Source: Acidobacteriota bacterium
GTDB taxonomy: Bacteria; Acidobacteriota; Terriglobia; Acidiferrales; UBA7541
NCBI GenBank assembly: GCA_016201285.1
Contig: JACQDE010000020.1
Span: 1-47,708 of the forward strand
Reading direction: 5' to 3'
DNA length: 47,708 nucleotides
Every line of letters begins with the position of its first letter. Positions within the stretch are counted from its first letter, which is position 1. Both the position numbers and the translations under genes were made by a program. The notes beneath the pieces were generated by a model. It saw only the letters and a list, made by a program, of their open reading frames with translations. It ran no database searches and had not been told where the DNA came from. Positions 1 through 7,923 of this stretch are shown one piece after another.

Positions 1-20
1 AACAGGGAAGGAACTCAGCC

Positions 21-137
21 GTGCGCAAGAATAAAACACGGATACCACCGGAACCAAAAGCCGCTCCGTGCAGACTCACGTTGACTCGCAATGGCACCCG
101 CATCGAAAAAATCACCCGTTCTTCAGCACCCTGCTAG
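21..137 (+). CDS. possible short ORF (38 aa), unrecognised
   Basis: A GTG-started frame of 38 codons has a purine-rich GGAAGGA stretch about nine bases upstream and ends in TAG. The product would be small and basic (starts MRKNKTRIPPEP). I recognise no family. It could equally be non-coding DNA or the tail of something outside the window. Nothing else is visible in bases 1-192. Confidence 0.2.
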   Translation: MRKNKTRIPPEPKAAPCRLTLTRNGTRIEKITRSSAPC

Positions 138-195
138 GGGTCGAACAGCAGGCGCAGAGGTAATTTTGCGTAAAAACGTAAATCGGAGTTGAGTG

Positions 196-582
196 ATGGA
201 ATCGAATTCCGAACCAAGCATCAAAAGCTACCGGGATCTCGTGGTCTGGCAAAAGGCGATGGACTTGGTTGTGGAGAGTTATCAATTGGCGAAGAAGCTG
301 CCCCATGATGAATTGTACGGCTTGGTGAGCCAGATTCGGCGCGCCGCCGTTTCTGTACCTGCCAATATCGCCGAAGGGCACGGGAGGCGCCGGCTAGGGG
401 ATTACTTGCATCACCTGTCCATCGCCAGCGGATCTCTTACGGAACTCGAAACACATTTGCTCATCGCGGTTCGCCTGAAGTATTTGCAGGCAGACGAAAT
501 TAAGCGGGTTTGGGAAATGGCGACGGAAGTAGGGAAAATGTTGACGGGCCTGAGCGAAAAGTTAAATCTGTTGAAAACCTAG
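196..582 (+). CDS. four-helix-bundle protein (23S rRNA intervening-sequence protein family)
   Basis: This 128-residue protein matches the family first found inside 23S rRNA intervening sequences and later seen as stand-alone genes. Diagnostic stretches are SYRDLVVWQKAMDL near the N-terminus and RRAAVSVPANIAEGHGRR in the middle, followed by a long helical C-terminus. The family forms a small helical bundle that oligomerises and is basic enough to bind nucleic acid; no enzymatic role is known. The ATG at 196 is preferred over the GTG three bases earlier because GGAG at 185-188 lies seven bases upstream. No rRNA and no reverse transcriptase lie nearby, so neither an rRNA insert nor a diversity-generating retroelement is indicated. 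A heptamer array begins at its stop codon. Confidence 0.85.
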   Translation: MESNSEPSIKSYRDLVVWQKAMDLVVESYQLAKKLPHDELYGLVSQIRRAAVSVPANIAEGHGRRRLGDYLHHLSIASGSLTELETHLLIAVRLKYLQADEIKRVWEMATEVGKMLTGLSEKLNLLKT

Positions 583-612
583 CACCTAGCGCCTAATTCC
601 TAGTACCTATTT
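578..612. repeat. degenerate heptamer array, unit CCTAGNN
   Basis: Five consecutive 7-base units (CCTAGCA, CCTAGCG, CCTAATT, CCTAGTA, CCTATTT) fill the entire gap between the convergent four-helix gene and bactofilin gene. The first unit overlaps the TAG stop codon of the former. Confidence 0.8.
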
Positions 613-613
613 T

Positions 614-1027
614 TCACGCTTCAGAGGTGGCCCGAATCGGAATCGTGACGGAGCGAGTGGCCTCGCTTGATGCTAGCATGTGGCACCGACCGTCGAAGAT
701 CCCTCCCGCGTCGATCACAAGACAGGGCGAGTGAATTTCACCGGTCACCACGCCTTTGGCCTGAATCTCCACCCGGCCTTTGGCAAAAATTACGCCATCA
801 AACCGGCCGCCTACCACGATGTGGTTCCCTTCAATCTGACCTTCCACCTTGGCGTTTTCGCCCAGGATGAGGCTCTGCCCCGAGACGATGTTACCCTTCA
901 CAGTCGCGTCAATGCGGAACGTGCCGGTGAGCTCGAGCGTGCCCTCCAGCTTGACACCCTTGTCCAGGAAACCGATCCACTCGCCCGACTCGCCCTGCTC
1001 ACCCTTACCAAACCATTTGCCCGTCAT
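614..1027 (-). CDS. bactofilin
   Basis: A 137-residue polymer-forming cytoskeletal protein. The core, about residues 22-120, is the bactofilin beta-helix with repeated hydrophobic-glycine turns (GVKLEGTLELTGTFRIDATVKG, then ENAKVEGQIEGN, GRFDGVIFAKGRVEI). Short disordered ends flank it, as usual. Bactofilins self-assemble without nucleotide into membrane-associated filaments. Its place directly downstream of parA-parB on the same strand resembles Myxococcus xanthus, where bactofilins position ParABS; a link to chromosome segregation is therefore a reasonable inference. The ATG at 1027 has a GAGGTG stretch just upstream. The 136 bases before it hold a TACTACA-AT-TGTAGCA palindrome. Confidence 0.93.
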   Translation of the reverse strand: MTGKWFGKGEQGESGEWIGFLDKGVKLEGTLELTGTFRIDATVKGNIVSGQSLILGENAKVEGQIEGNHIVVGGRFDGVIFAKGRVEIQAKGVVTGEIHSPCLVIDAGGIFDGRCHMLASSEATRSVTIPIRATSEA

Positions 1028-1147
1028 TCAGCACCTCGCAGAAGCGGAGGGCTACTCTACTCAGTAGGCGAGAAAAGTCAAGCGAGAGTGAGGGCCGGCT
1101 TGAGACGGGTGTCCAGCACAACAAAGACACGAAAAACAGCGCATTAT

Positions 1148-1163
1148 TACTACAATTGTAGCA
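1148..1163. promoter_or_regulatory. BlaI/MecI-like operator palindrome upstream of bactofilin
   Basis: TACTACA-AT-TGTAGCA contains the perfect 12-base palindrome CTACAATTGTAG at 1150-1161. It fits the TACTACA-N2-TGTAGTA operator type bound by BlaI/MecI/CopY repressors. It lies between the parB stop codon and the bactofilin start. Function is inferred from the pattern only. Confidence 0.4.
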
Positions 1164-2066
1164 TTATTTCTTCATGATGCGGTCGTAGAGATCGGCGAGC
1201 TGCTGCTCGTTGTAATACTCGATGATGAGCTGGCCGGGGCGCTGCTTGCTGTGTGGCCGCAGCGTGACGCGTGTGCCCAGCTCGCGCTGAAGATCTTCCA
1301 GCGCAGCGCGGAGGTTGGGATCCCCTATGGATTTTTCTTCGGTAGCAGCCGTGCGCTGCTTGCGCGAAGCTAGGCGCTCAATCTGGCGGACCGTGAGGCC
1401 GCCACGTGCGGCGCGGTGCGCGAGGGCCAGACGTGCTTTGGTGTCGGGAATCGCAAGCAGTGCGCGCCCGTGGCCGGCAGTGATCTTGCCGTCCTCGATC
1501 ATTTCCTGCACGGGCGCTTCGAGCTTGAGCAGGCGGACCGCGTTGGCAACGGTGGCGCGATCCTTACCGGTGCGCTCGGCAACGTCGTCCTGGGTGAGCT
1601 GAAAGTCGCGCATGAGGCGGTCAAATGCGCGCGCCTGTTCGATCGCGTTGAGGTCCTCGCGCTGGATGTTTTCGACGAGGGTGAGCTCGAGGGCGATTTC
1701 GTCGGTGACTTGGCGCAGTACGGCGGGGACGCGCTGGAGTCCGGCGCGCTGCGCGGCGCGCCAGCGGCGTTCGCCGGCGATGAGCTGGAAGCGAGTGCCG
1801 GTGGGGCGCAGGACGAGCGGCTGAATCACGCCGCTCGTGCGGATGGAGCGGGCGAGCTCTTCGAGCGCGTCTTCGCGGAAGCGCGTGCGGGGCTGGAAGG
1901 GACTCGGGTCGATGAGGTCAATGTCCACTTGCTGGGGCGCGCCGGGCGCGGCCGCAACGGGTGCGGGCCCAGGGGCCGGAGGCGGAGCGGGAAGAGGCTC
2001 AGGCTCCCGTATCAGCGCGCTCAAGCCCCTGCCCAGGGCGGGACGTGCTGCTGCGTGCTTGGTCAT
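1164..2066 (-). CDS. parB: chromosome-partitioning protein ParB
   Basis: A 300-residue ParB/Spo0J CTPase clamp. It opens with the conserved ALGRGLSALI ParA-stimulating motif (residues 10-19), then a Pro/Ala-rich linker, the N-terminal CTP-binding domain with GERRWR at 98-103 and ENIQREDLN at 122-130, a helix-turn-helix (LTQDDVAERTGKDRATVANA, about 157-176) that binds parS, and a C-terminal dimerisation domain ending near YNEQQLADLYDRI. Its ATG start is fixed by the conserved N-terminus, so its first 68 bases genuinely overlap the end of parA, implying coupled expression. The two parS sites at 2939 and 3013 are its expected loading sites. Confidence 0.97.
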   Translation of the reverse strand: MTKHAAARPALGRGLSALIREPEPLPAPPPAPGPAPVAAAPGAPQQVDIDLIDPSPFQPRTRFREDALEELARSIRTSGVIQPLVLRPTGTRFQLIAGERRWRAAQRAGLQRVPAVLRQVTDEIALELTLVENIQREDLNAIEQARAFDRLMRDFQLTQDDVAERTGKDRATVANAVRLLKLEAPVQEMIEDGKITAGHGRALLAIPDTKARLALAHRAARGGLTVRQIERLASRKQRTAATEEKSIGDPNLRAALEDLQRELGTRVTLRPHSKQRPGQLIIEYYNEQQLADLYDRIMKK

Positions 2067-2820
2067 TGGCGATCACCTCGCGTGCGAGTTGAAGATAGGC
2101 TTCGGCGCCTTTACTACATTTGTCGTATATGAGAATAGGCTTTCCGTGGCTTGGGGCTTCAGCTAGGCGAACATTGCGCGGTATGACGGAACTGAATACT
2201 TGGGCGCCGAAAAAGCTGCGCAGGTCGGCAGCGACTTGGCGGGAAAGATTGGTGCGCTCGTCGTACATCGTCAGGAGGATTCCTTCGACAGAGAGCGCCG
2301 GGTTGAGGGTCCGGCGGACGCGCATAAGCGTATCCAGAAGCTCTGAGACGCCCTCCAATGCCAGGTATTCGCATTGGATGGGTACGAGAACGGACCCACT
2401 GGCAACAAGAGCGTTCAGTGTAAGCAGATCGAGGGTAGGGGGGCAGTCCAGGAGCACATAGCTGAAACCATCGGGGATATCCTCAATGACTTGCCGCAGC
2501 CGGAATTCGCGGCCTTCAAGGTTGACGAGTTCGACGGAAGCGCCGACCAAATTGCGGTCGGCGGGCAAGAGAAACAGGTTTTCGAGCTCTGTTTTCAGGA
2601 TCAGACGTTCGGGGACTTCCCCGAGAATGAGCGCGTTATAGAGCGAGCGGCGGGCGGGATCCTTTGGCAGGCCAAGGCCAGCTGTTGTGTTGCTTTGGGG
2701 ATCACAGTCAATGATGAGGGTTTTGTGGCCCCCAACGGCAAGAGAGGCACCGAGATTAATCGCAGTAGTGGTCTTGCCTACGCCACCCTTCTGGTTGGCG
2801 ATGGCGATTACTTTGCCCAA
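1999..2820 (-). CDS. parA: chromosome-partitioning ATPase ParA (Soj)
   Basis: A 273-residue Walker-type ATPase that moves ParB-parS complexes. The deviant Walker A KGGVGKTT is at residues 11-18, IIDCDPQSN follows (Walker A'), and LLDCPPTLDLLT is the Walker B region. I place the start at the TTG at 2818-2820, which gives the family-standard N-terminus MGKVIAIANQKGG and has GGGGG six bases upstream. A longer frame reaches 2907, but those residues do not look like ParA. The C-terminal tail overlaps parB by 68 bases. The gene sits downstream of rsmG, with parS sites in the gap, the usual origin-proximal arrangement. Confidence 0.95.
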   Translation of the reverse strand: MGKVIAIANQKGGVGKTTTAINLGASLAVGGHKTLIIDCDPQSNTTAGLGLPKDPARRSLYNALILGEVPERLILKTELENLFLLPADRNLVGASVELVNLEGREFRLRQVIEDIPDGFSYVLLDCPPTLDLLTLNALVASGSVLVPIQCEYLALEGVSELLDTLMRVRRTLNPALSVEGILLTMYDERTNLSRQVAADLRSFFGAQVFSSVIPRNVRLAEAPSHGKPILIYDKCSKGAEAYLQLAREVIANDQARSSTSRPGQGLERADTGA

Positions 2821-2938
2821 GAAGATCCCCCAGTCGGGACAGAATTTAGCAAAGTTGGGTGTAGAGAAGCAACAAGATGTTTCAAGAGAAAGTGTCAGGC
2901 GGCACATATCAGCAGTCAGCGAAACGGCGTTCTAGTAA

Positions 2939-2954
2939 TGTTTCACGTGGAACG
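2939..2954. promoter_or_regulatory. parS site 1
   Basis: TGTTTCACGTGGAACG differs at only two positions from the near-universal bacterial parS consensus TGTTTCACGTGAAACA. It lies about 120 bases upstream of the parA TTG start. Confidence 0.92.
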
Positions 2955-2959
2955 TTGAA

Positions 2960-2994
2960 GGCAGAGGGCAGGGATAGGCACTAGGAATACGGGA
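2960..2994. repeat. weak heptamer-like array between the parS sites
   Basis: Five 7-base blocks (GGCAGAG, GGCAGGG, ATAGGCA, CTAGGAA, TACGGGA) resemble, on the opposite strand, the CCTAGNN array at 578-612. Divergence is high, so this is a tentative member of the family. Confidence 0.4.
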
Positions 2995-3012
2995 AGACGC
3001 TGGCTACTGCAT

Positions 3013-3028
3013 CGTTCCACGTGGAACG
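3013..3028. promoter_or_regulatory. parS site 2 (perfect palindrome)
   Basis: CGTTCCACGTGGAACG is a perfect 16-base palindrome with the parS core GTTNCACGTGNAAC. It lies 17 bases from the 3' end of rsmG and 74 bases from parS site 1. Confidence 0.92.
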
Positions 3029-3044
3029 GCAAGTGGCAAGATTG

Positions 3045-3737
3045 CTAGCCGTGCAGTGTTTGAGCACCGAGCAGGACGCGGTTGGATGAGAGGGGGATGG
3101 GAACAGGTTGCTGCCAGGACCAGTCCCTTGCGGCGCGCAATGACGAAGCATCTTCATAACCGAGCCAGAGAACGATTCTTCCGTGTTCCTTCAACGTTGC
3201 GCGAGACCATGCGAGAAGCTGCTTGTCAGGCCGCACAGCTCTGCAGGTGATGAAGTCCGCGGCGGCTTCAAGATCGCGCAGTTCTTCGATCCGCTTCGAT
3301 AGAATCTTGACGCTGGAAAGCGTGAGTGTACGGACAATTTCGGCAAGGAAGGCAGACTTTTTTGAGTTGGGCTCGATGAGTGTAACGTCGAGATCGGGGG
3401 AGATGAGCTTCAGGGCGAGACCTGGAAAGCCGGCGCCGGAGCCGACGTCGAAGAGGCGGCCGCGAGCGATGGGGACAACGTGGGCGGCGAACATGGATTC
3501 CCCGAAGTGCCGCTGGAGGATTTCTTTCGGGTCGGTGATGGATGTGAGGCTGATCTTCTGGTTCCAGCGGAGAAGGAGCTGGGTATAAAGGCGAATGGCG
3601 GCAGCAAGGGCGGGGGAGGGCTGGATGCCAAACGGGGCGAGGGCCTGGGCGATGAAAGCATCCGGCAGCGGTAAAGATTGTCTATTAGCTATAGTCTTGT
3701 AATTATGATTAGCTAAACATTTCCTGCCGCGAGTCAT
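3045..3737 (-). CDS. rsmG: 16S rRNA (guanine-527-N7)-methyltransferase RsmG (GidB)
   Basis: A 230-residue Rossmann methyltransferase that uses S-adenosylmethionine to methylate G527 of 16S rRNA. The SAM-binding motif FDVGSGAGFPG is at residues 96-106, preceded by the family stretch LLLRWNQKISLTSITDP and followed by IEPNSKKSAFL. The ATG at 3735-3737 overlaps the stop of the upstream CPBP gene by four bases (ATGA), indicating translational coupling. A much longer frame extends to 4571, but only as a shadow of the CPBP gene. Residues about 7-21 are encoded by an AT-rich heptamer-like stretch at 3678-3719, so the N-terminal extension may be of repeat origin. mnmG, the usual partner, is not in the window. 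Confidence 0.95.
   Translation of the reverse strand: MTRGRKCLANHNYKTIANRQSLPLPDAFIAQALAPFGIQPSPALAAAIRLYTQLLLRWNQKISLTSITDPKEILQRHFGESMFAAHVVPIARGRLFDVGSGAGFPGLALKLISPDLDVTLIEPNSKKSAFLAEIVRTLTLSSVKILSKRIEELRDLEAAADFITCRAVRPDKQLLAWSRATLKEHGRIVLWLGYEDASSLRAARDWSWQQPVPIPLSSNRVLLGAQTLHG
3678..3719. repeat. AT-rich heptamer-like array inside the 5' end of rsmG
   Basis: Six 7-base blocks (TTGTCTA, TTAGCTA, TAGTCTT, GTAATTA, TGATTAG, CTAAACA) stand out in otherwise GC-rich DNA. ATTAGCTA occurs twice. The stretch is translated as part of RsmG. Confidence 0.45.
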
Positions 3738-4468
3738 GCGTGTTCCTCCGGGTGCGGCGCCGGAGCAGGGGCGCGCAGCAGGCGCGGGGCAGCGAGGCCG
3801 GCGGCGAGGTCCACCACGAGATGGACGACGATGCAGGGGGCCAGGCTCCCGGTCCAGGCGCGGGCGGCGGCGAGGAGCAGGCCGACGACGAAAGTGGCGA
3901 ACAAACCTCGGCGGCCCTGGTAGAGATGAGCGAGAGCGAACAGGAGCGACGAGCCGAAGATGGCTGCGGCGAGAGCGCCTCCGGAAGCGGCGTAGAGCAC
4001 AGTGAAGACGAACCCGCGGTAGAGCAACTCCTCGCAGGCAGCGACGGTACAGGCGAGCGCGATGAAGGCGAGCGATTCGAGAAGATTTTGCGGCATGAGC
4101 TTGCGGGCGAGCTGGCCGAGGAAGCCCTGCTGTTCGGGCGGGAGGCGAGCGAGGCGGCGAAGTCCGTAGAACTGGTTGGCGAGCAAAGGCAGAAGAAGCG
4201 CAACCGTGGCGAAGGCGGCAAGGGCGAGATCGGGAAGAGCGATGCCGAGGCGGGCGGCGCTGATGGCGTGCGCGGTGGCGCGCCAGAGGACGACGGTAAC
4301 GGCGAACCATTGAAAGACGATGGTGGAGGCGTATACGGCGAGGCGTTCGGCGGTGGTGAGAGCGGGCTGGCGGAGCAGCTCGCGGATGCGAACGAAACCG
4401 CGCCAGGGCACGAGCACGCCGAGCACGAAAAGGATGAGGGCGAAGTCCCACGGCATGGGCGCAAGCAT
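3734..4468 (-). CDS. CPBP-family intramembrane metalloprotease
   Basis: A multi-pass membrane protein of the CPBP (Abi/CAAX protease) family. It carries all three signature motifs: EELLYRG (EExxxR), FALAHLYQG (FxxxH) and HLVVDLAAG (HxxxD), which together form a metal-dependent active site within the membrane. The ATG at 4466-4468 gives a 244-residue protein whose first membrane helix (PWDFALILFVLGVLV) aligns with the family. The frame stays open to 4633, but that extension is translated from a GAAAATA heptamer array and adds an odd FLFFYFLFSIF segment. It is coupled to rsmG by an ATGA overlap. Substrate is unknown; CPBP proteins act in prenyl-protein processing or bacteriocin immunity elsewhere. 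Confidence 0.85.
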   Translation of the reverse strand: MLAPMPWDFALILFVLGVLVPWRGFVRIRELLRQPALTTAERLAVYASTIVFQWFAVTVVLWRATAHAISAARLGIALPDLALAAFATVALLLPLLANQFYGLRRLARLPPEQQGFLGQLARKLMPQNLLESLAFIALACTVAACEELLYRGFVFTVLYAASGGALAAAIFGSSLLFALAHLYQGRRGLFATFVVGLLLAAARAWTGSLAPCIVVHLVVDLAAGLAAPRLLRAPAPAPHPEEHA

Positions 4469-4474
4469 AAAGGC

Positions 4475-4502
4475 GAAAATTGAAAATAGAAAATAGAAAA
4501 AA
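4475..4502. repeat. heptamer array, unit GAAAATA
   Basis: Four tandem units (GAAAATT, GAAAATA, GAAAATA, GAAAAAA) lie just upstream of the preferred CPBP start. On the minus strand they read as a Phe/Leu/Ile-rich hydrophobic segment if the longer frame is used. Confidence 0.8.
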
Positions 4503-4553
4503 AGGAATGCGCCACGAGAGCGCGGAGAGAAGAAAGTTGCAGCGTGGCAGAGA

Positions 4554-4595
4554 GATCCCTCGTCCCGGCAAAATATGCCGGGCGTCAAGATGACG
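4554..4595. repeat. palindromic element of the ATCCTTCGTCCCG type
   Basis: Stem CCCGGCA (4564-4570) and TGCCGGG (4576-4582) with loop AAATA is flanked by ATCCCTCGT and GTCAAGATGAC. The same framework, with a different inner stem, occurs at 40254-40290. Confidence 0.6.
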
Positions 4596-4630
4596 GCGAC
4601 GAGAAGAATCGCGCGGCGCTGAGCAGTAGC

Positions 4631-4665
4631 CACCGGAAACTGATCACGGACAACTGACCACTACT
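4631..4665. repeat. heptamer array, alternating CACNGAC / AACTGAN units
   Basis: Five 7-base units (CACCGGA, AACTGAT, CACGGAC, AACTGAC, CACTACT) span the end of the fused spermidine-synthase gene; the last unit contains its stop codon. Confidence 0.75.
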
Positions 4666-7600
4666 TGGTGACAGGGGCGAGGCGCTGGATCTCGGCGCTA
4701 TCGGGGAAGATGCGGAGGCCTTTGCGCAGGGTTTCGACGGCGGACTGGGGGCGCCCGGTGGCGCGGAAGACTTCAGCGAGGCCGACGTACGTGCCGGGGT
4801 CGGCGTCGGGGTGGAAGTGGACGACGAATGCGAAGTGAGGCTCGGCTTTGTCCCAGAGTTTTTTCTTGAGGTAGATTTCGCCGAGGTTGCGGTGGGCGGC
4901 GTAGCTGTAGGGCTCTTTTTCGAGGGCGGCGAAGAAAGCGCGCTCGGCGAGGTCGTTCTTGCCGCCCTGCATGAGGACTTCGCCGAGGCGGGAGAACTCG
5001 TCGGCGTCGGGCGCGGGGTCCAGCTTGAGCAGGCCGGCCTGCCATTCAGCGGCAACGTCCCAGTTTTCGCGGGCGCGATTGATGCGCATCATGCAGCGGA
5101 GCGCGGGAAGATATTTGGGATCGCGCGCGAGGATCTGCCGGCAGAGTAGTTCGGCGGTGTCGTACTGGCCCTGGCGGCGCGCGACGGTGGCGAGGCCGTC
5201 GGCGGCATCGAGGGATTTGAGGTCGAGGCGAAGCGCGGTGGTGAGGGCCTGCTTGGCTTCGTCCAGGCGGCTGCCGTTGAGGTGCCAGCGGCCGCGGAGC
5301 AGGGCCAGTTGGGCGGATTCCGCCGCGTTTTCGAGGTAGCCGATGAAGAAGTCGGCGTCCTCGTCGTCGAGGTTGACGAAGGTTTCTGCGGCGGCCTCGA
5401 GCGCAACGGTGGGATCGTCGAGGCGAAGGATGGAAGAGAGCGGAGCGGAGCGCTGCTTCCAGATGGCGTCGCGGTTCTGGTCCTCGAGGCCCTTGACGAG
5501 GAGGCCGCGGGGAGCGCGGTATTCAAGGCGGTTGCGGTCGTCGGTGTTGCGGATGCTGCCGGCGGCGAGTTTGCGCAGGTCGGCGTCGTCGAGGCGATGA
5601 AAGCCAACGATGCCTTCCGGACGGCGCAAGCCCATCACGTCGAAATCGGCGCGGAGCGCAGGGTGGGACCATTTTTCGCGGAGGCGGTCGAGCGTGAATG
5701 GCCCCGGATCGCGCTGGCCGACGAGGATGTAGTCCGGCGACTCGCCGCGCCAGAGCGTGACCTGTGGGAAGTGCGGCAGGAACGTGGCGAGGACCATGCG
5801 GAAATCCTCGGGGTAGAGCGAGTAGGCCTGCACCCACTGTACAAAAAGGCCGCCCGGACGGAGGCGAGAGCGCGCCTCGTGGTAGAACTCGTCGGTGTAG
5901 AGCGCGGCCACGCCGGCGATCCAGGGATTGGACGGCTCGGAGACAATGATGTCGTACTGCTCGCGGGTGGTGAGGAGGAAGTTGCGCGCGTCGTCGAGGA
6001 CGATGTGCACGCGCGGATCGCGGAGGACGTTGCGGTTGAGCGGGTGGAGGTAGTCGGCAGCGCGGATGACGGCGGGCTCGATCTCCACGCAGGTGATACT
6101 TTCGATTTCCGGATGCCCGGCGAGGGCGGAGATGGTCATGCCGCTGCCGAAGCCGACGACGAGGACGCGCCGGGGCGCGGGGTGGAAAATGGCGCCGAGA
6201 TGCCCGACGAGGAGCTGCGTGATGCGGTCTTTGTTCGAGGCGTCCACCTTGCCGTTGGTGCGAAGGGCGATGTAGTCCTCGGTGCGGGCGACGGAGATGG
6301 TGGCGTTCAAGCCGTCGGCGAGGAAGAGGGCGTCGGTGGTGGCGGCGATTTCGGGGATGGTGAGCTTTTCGCTATAGCGGTCGTAGTAGAGCATGGCGCC
6401 GAAGGTGGCGAGGGCGCGGTCGTAGAACGCTCCGGAAAAGGCGACGAAGATGACGGCGGCGACCATAACGACGTTGACGACGGACTTGACGATGGCCGCG
6501 GGCGCGCGGCGCGCGTGGAGATATGCGGCAAGAAGGAAATTGAGCGTGGCCAGGAGCGCGACGAGGCGGAAAGCTCCCACGACGGGCACCAGCCAGAAGC
6601 CGGCGAGCGTGGCGCCGAGGATGGCGCCGAGCGTGTTGGCGGCGTAGGCCCGGCCCACCGCGGCGGCGTAGTGGCCCGAGGATTCCGGGCGGCCGGCGAT
6701 GAGCACCGTAACCACCGGAAAGTTGAAGCCGAACACAAGCGCCGCGGGAAGCAAGGCCAGCGCGCTGGTGGCAAACTGCGCGAGGATGATGCCGCCGAAG
6801 GAAGCCTGCGTCTTGCGGAGAATGAGCGGCACAAGCTCCGCGAACTGCTGGAAGCAGACGAGGAACAGTAGTGCGGCGAGCGCGGTGAGCGTCTGCGTGA
6901 CGGCGAAGGTGGCGAGGGAAACTTCCTTGCGCCGGGAGAACCAGAACTCGAACAGCGCGCTGCCGAGAACGATTCCGGCGAGAAAAGTGCCGAGCATCAG
7001 CGTGAAGGCGTACGTGGAGCTGCCGAGGGTGGTGGCGAGCAGGCGCGTCCAGCAGACTTCGTAGGCGATGGCCGTGCCGCCGACGAGGGCGAAGCTGGCA
7101 AGCAGAAAAACAGGAATCGGCGCCGGGGAATCTGCGGCCGCCGAGGATGTGGGCACAGCGGTGGCTTCGGCAGTGTCGTCGGATGGCGCGGCCGGGGGAA
7201 CAGCGCGGGCAAGAAGCAGGGCAATCGCGCCGGCAAGAAGATTCAGCGCCACCGCGAGCGCAACCGTCAGCCGCAAGCCGAGCGCCGGAAGAAACAGAAA
7301 GCCGGCGGCGAAGGTGCCGCCGACGGCGCCGAGCGTATTGACCCAGTAAAGGCGGCTGACGCGGCCGCCAAGCTCGGCGGAGCTGCGCGTGAGGCCGCTG
7401 ACCAGGATCGGCAGCGTGCCGCCCATCAGAAACGTCGGCAACAGAAGCACAACGGCCGCCCCCACAAACCGCAGCGCGACGAGTGTGGGCATGAAGCCGG
7501 AAACCAGCGGGTACGCGGCGAGGTAGAGGTGACGCACGCCGGCAAGCCCGAGAAGCGAGAGCGCGCCGCTGGCGGCGATGATGAGCTCGATCCAGCCGTA

Positions 7601-7834
7601 GAGCGCGACGCGATCGGGGAAACGCTCGCTCCACCGGCCGAGAAACGCGCTGCCGAGCGCGAGGCCGCCCATGAAGACGGCGAGAATAGTGGAAATCGCG
7701 TACACCGTGTTGCCGAAAACAAGGCCGAGCGCCTTGCCCCACGCGACCTGGTAGATGAGTCCGGCGGCGCCTGAAAGAAAAAAGCAAAGAAGAATGCCGG
7801 CGAGAATCGGTCGAGGTATGGCGGAGTCGCGCAC
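4661..7834 (-). CDS. fused MFS-like membrane / spermidine-synthase-like / TPR protein
   Basis: About 1057 residues in three parts. The first 480 or so form two blocks of membrane helices with glycine-rich loops. About residues 550-760 are a spermidine-synthase-like Rossmann domain (VLVVGFGSGMTISALAG, CVEIEPAVI, DDARNFL, IIVSEPSNPWIAG). The last 190 are TPR repeats. Such fused proteins are common in Acidobacteriota and Deltaproteobacteria; whether they make polyamines is unproven, and the aminopropyl-acceptor residues cannot be checked by eye. The frame opens with TTG at 7864, but a TTGACT-N18-TACCAT promoter overlaps those codons, so the GTG at 7832-7834 is the likelier start. It is divergent from purD across a shared palindrome. 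Confidence 0.85.
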   Translation of the reverse strand: MRDSAIPRPILAGILLCFFLSGAAGLIYQVAWGKALGLVFGNTVYAISTILAVFMGGLALGSAFLGRWSERFPDRVALYGWIELIIAASGALSLLGLAGVRHLYLAAYPLVSGFMPTLVALRFVGAAVVLLLPTFLMGGTLPILVSGLTRSSAELGGRVSRLYWVNTLGAVGGTFAAGFLFLPALGLRLTVALAVALNLLAGAIALLLARAVPPAAPSDDTAEATAVPTSSAAADSPAPIPVFLLASFALVGGTAIAYEVCWTRLLATTLGSSTYAFTLMLGTFLAGIVLGSALFEFWFSRRKEVSLATFAVTQTLTALAALLFLVCFQQFAELVPLILRKTQASFGGIILAQFATSALALLPAALVFGFNFPVVTVLIAGRPESSGHYAAAVGRAYAANTLGAILGATLAGFWLVPVVGAFRLVALLATLNFLLAAYLHARRAPAAIVKSVVNVVMVAAVIFVAFSGAFYDRALATFGAMLYYDRYSEKLTIPEIAATTDALFLADGLNATISVARTEDYIALRTNGKVDASNKDRITQLLVGHLGAIFHPAPRRVLVVGFGSGMTISALAGHPEIESITCVEIEPAVIRAADYLHPLNRNVLRDPRVHIVLDDARNFLLTTREQYDIIVSEPSNPWIAGVAALYTDEFYHEARSRLRPGGLFVQWVQAYSLYPEDFRMVLATFLPHFPQVTLWRGESPDYILVGQRDPGPFTLDRLREKWSHPALRADFDVMGLRRPEGIVGFHRLDDADLRKLAAGSIRNTDDRNRLEYRAPRGLLVKGLEDQNRDAIWKQRSAPLSSILRLDDPTVALEAAAETFVNLDDEDADFFIGYLENAAESAQLALLRGRWHLNGSRLDEAKQALTTALRLDLKSLDAADGLATVARRQGQYDTAELLCRQILARDPKYLPALRCMMRINRARENWDVAAEWQAGLLKLDPAPDADEFSRLGEVLMQGGKNDLAERAFFAALEKEPYSYAAHRNLGEIYLKKKLWDKAEPHFAFVVHFHPDADPGTYVGLAEVFRATGRPQSAVETLRKGLRIFPDSAEIQRLAPVTK

Positions 7835-7844
7835 CGGAGCACGG

Positions 7845-7891
7845 ATGGTAGTGCGCAAGGGCAAGCGGAGTCAACCGCGGCGCGGTTGACA
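7845..7891. promoter_or_regulatory. divergent promoters sharing a palindrome around both -35 boxes
   Basis: GTCAACCGC (7870-7878) and GCGGTTGAC (7882-7890) form a perfect inverted repeat. Rightwards, TTGACA at 7886-7891 pairs with TATCGT at 7909-7914 (17-base spacer), placing the purD transcript start about three bases before its ATG. Leftwards, TTGACT pairs with TACCAT (7850-7845, 18-base spacer), a few bases before the GTG of the spermidine-synthase fusion. The palindrome may also be a regulator site. Confidence 0.6.
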
Positions 7892-7923
7892 GCTTTCCAG
7901 GGAGCGACTATCGTGGCGCCACC

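Noticed and set aside
196..582. Diversity-generating retroelement accessory gene
   Set aside because: The four-helix protein resembles Avd-type proteins, but no reverse transcriptase, template repeat or variable repeat is visible.
2821..3044. Replication origin at the parS region
   Set aside because: Gene order suggests proximity to oriC, but I see no cluster of DnaA boxes (TTATCCACA type), and dnaA is not in the window.
3738..4571. N-terminal extension of the rsmG frame to 508 codons
   Set aside because: The extra part is Arg/Pro/His-rich shadow of the CPBP gene; RsmG is complete from 3737.
5282..6871. 529-codon plus-strand open frame
   Set aside because: It is antisense to the fused spermidine-synthase gene, rich in Glu/Gly/Val from complementary codons, with no domain. 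A shadow of GC-rich coding DNA.
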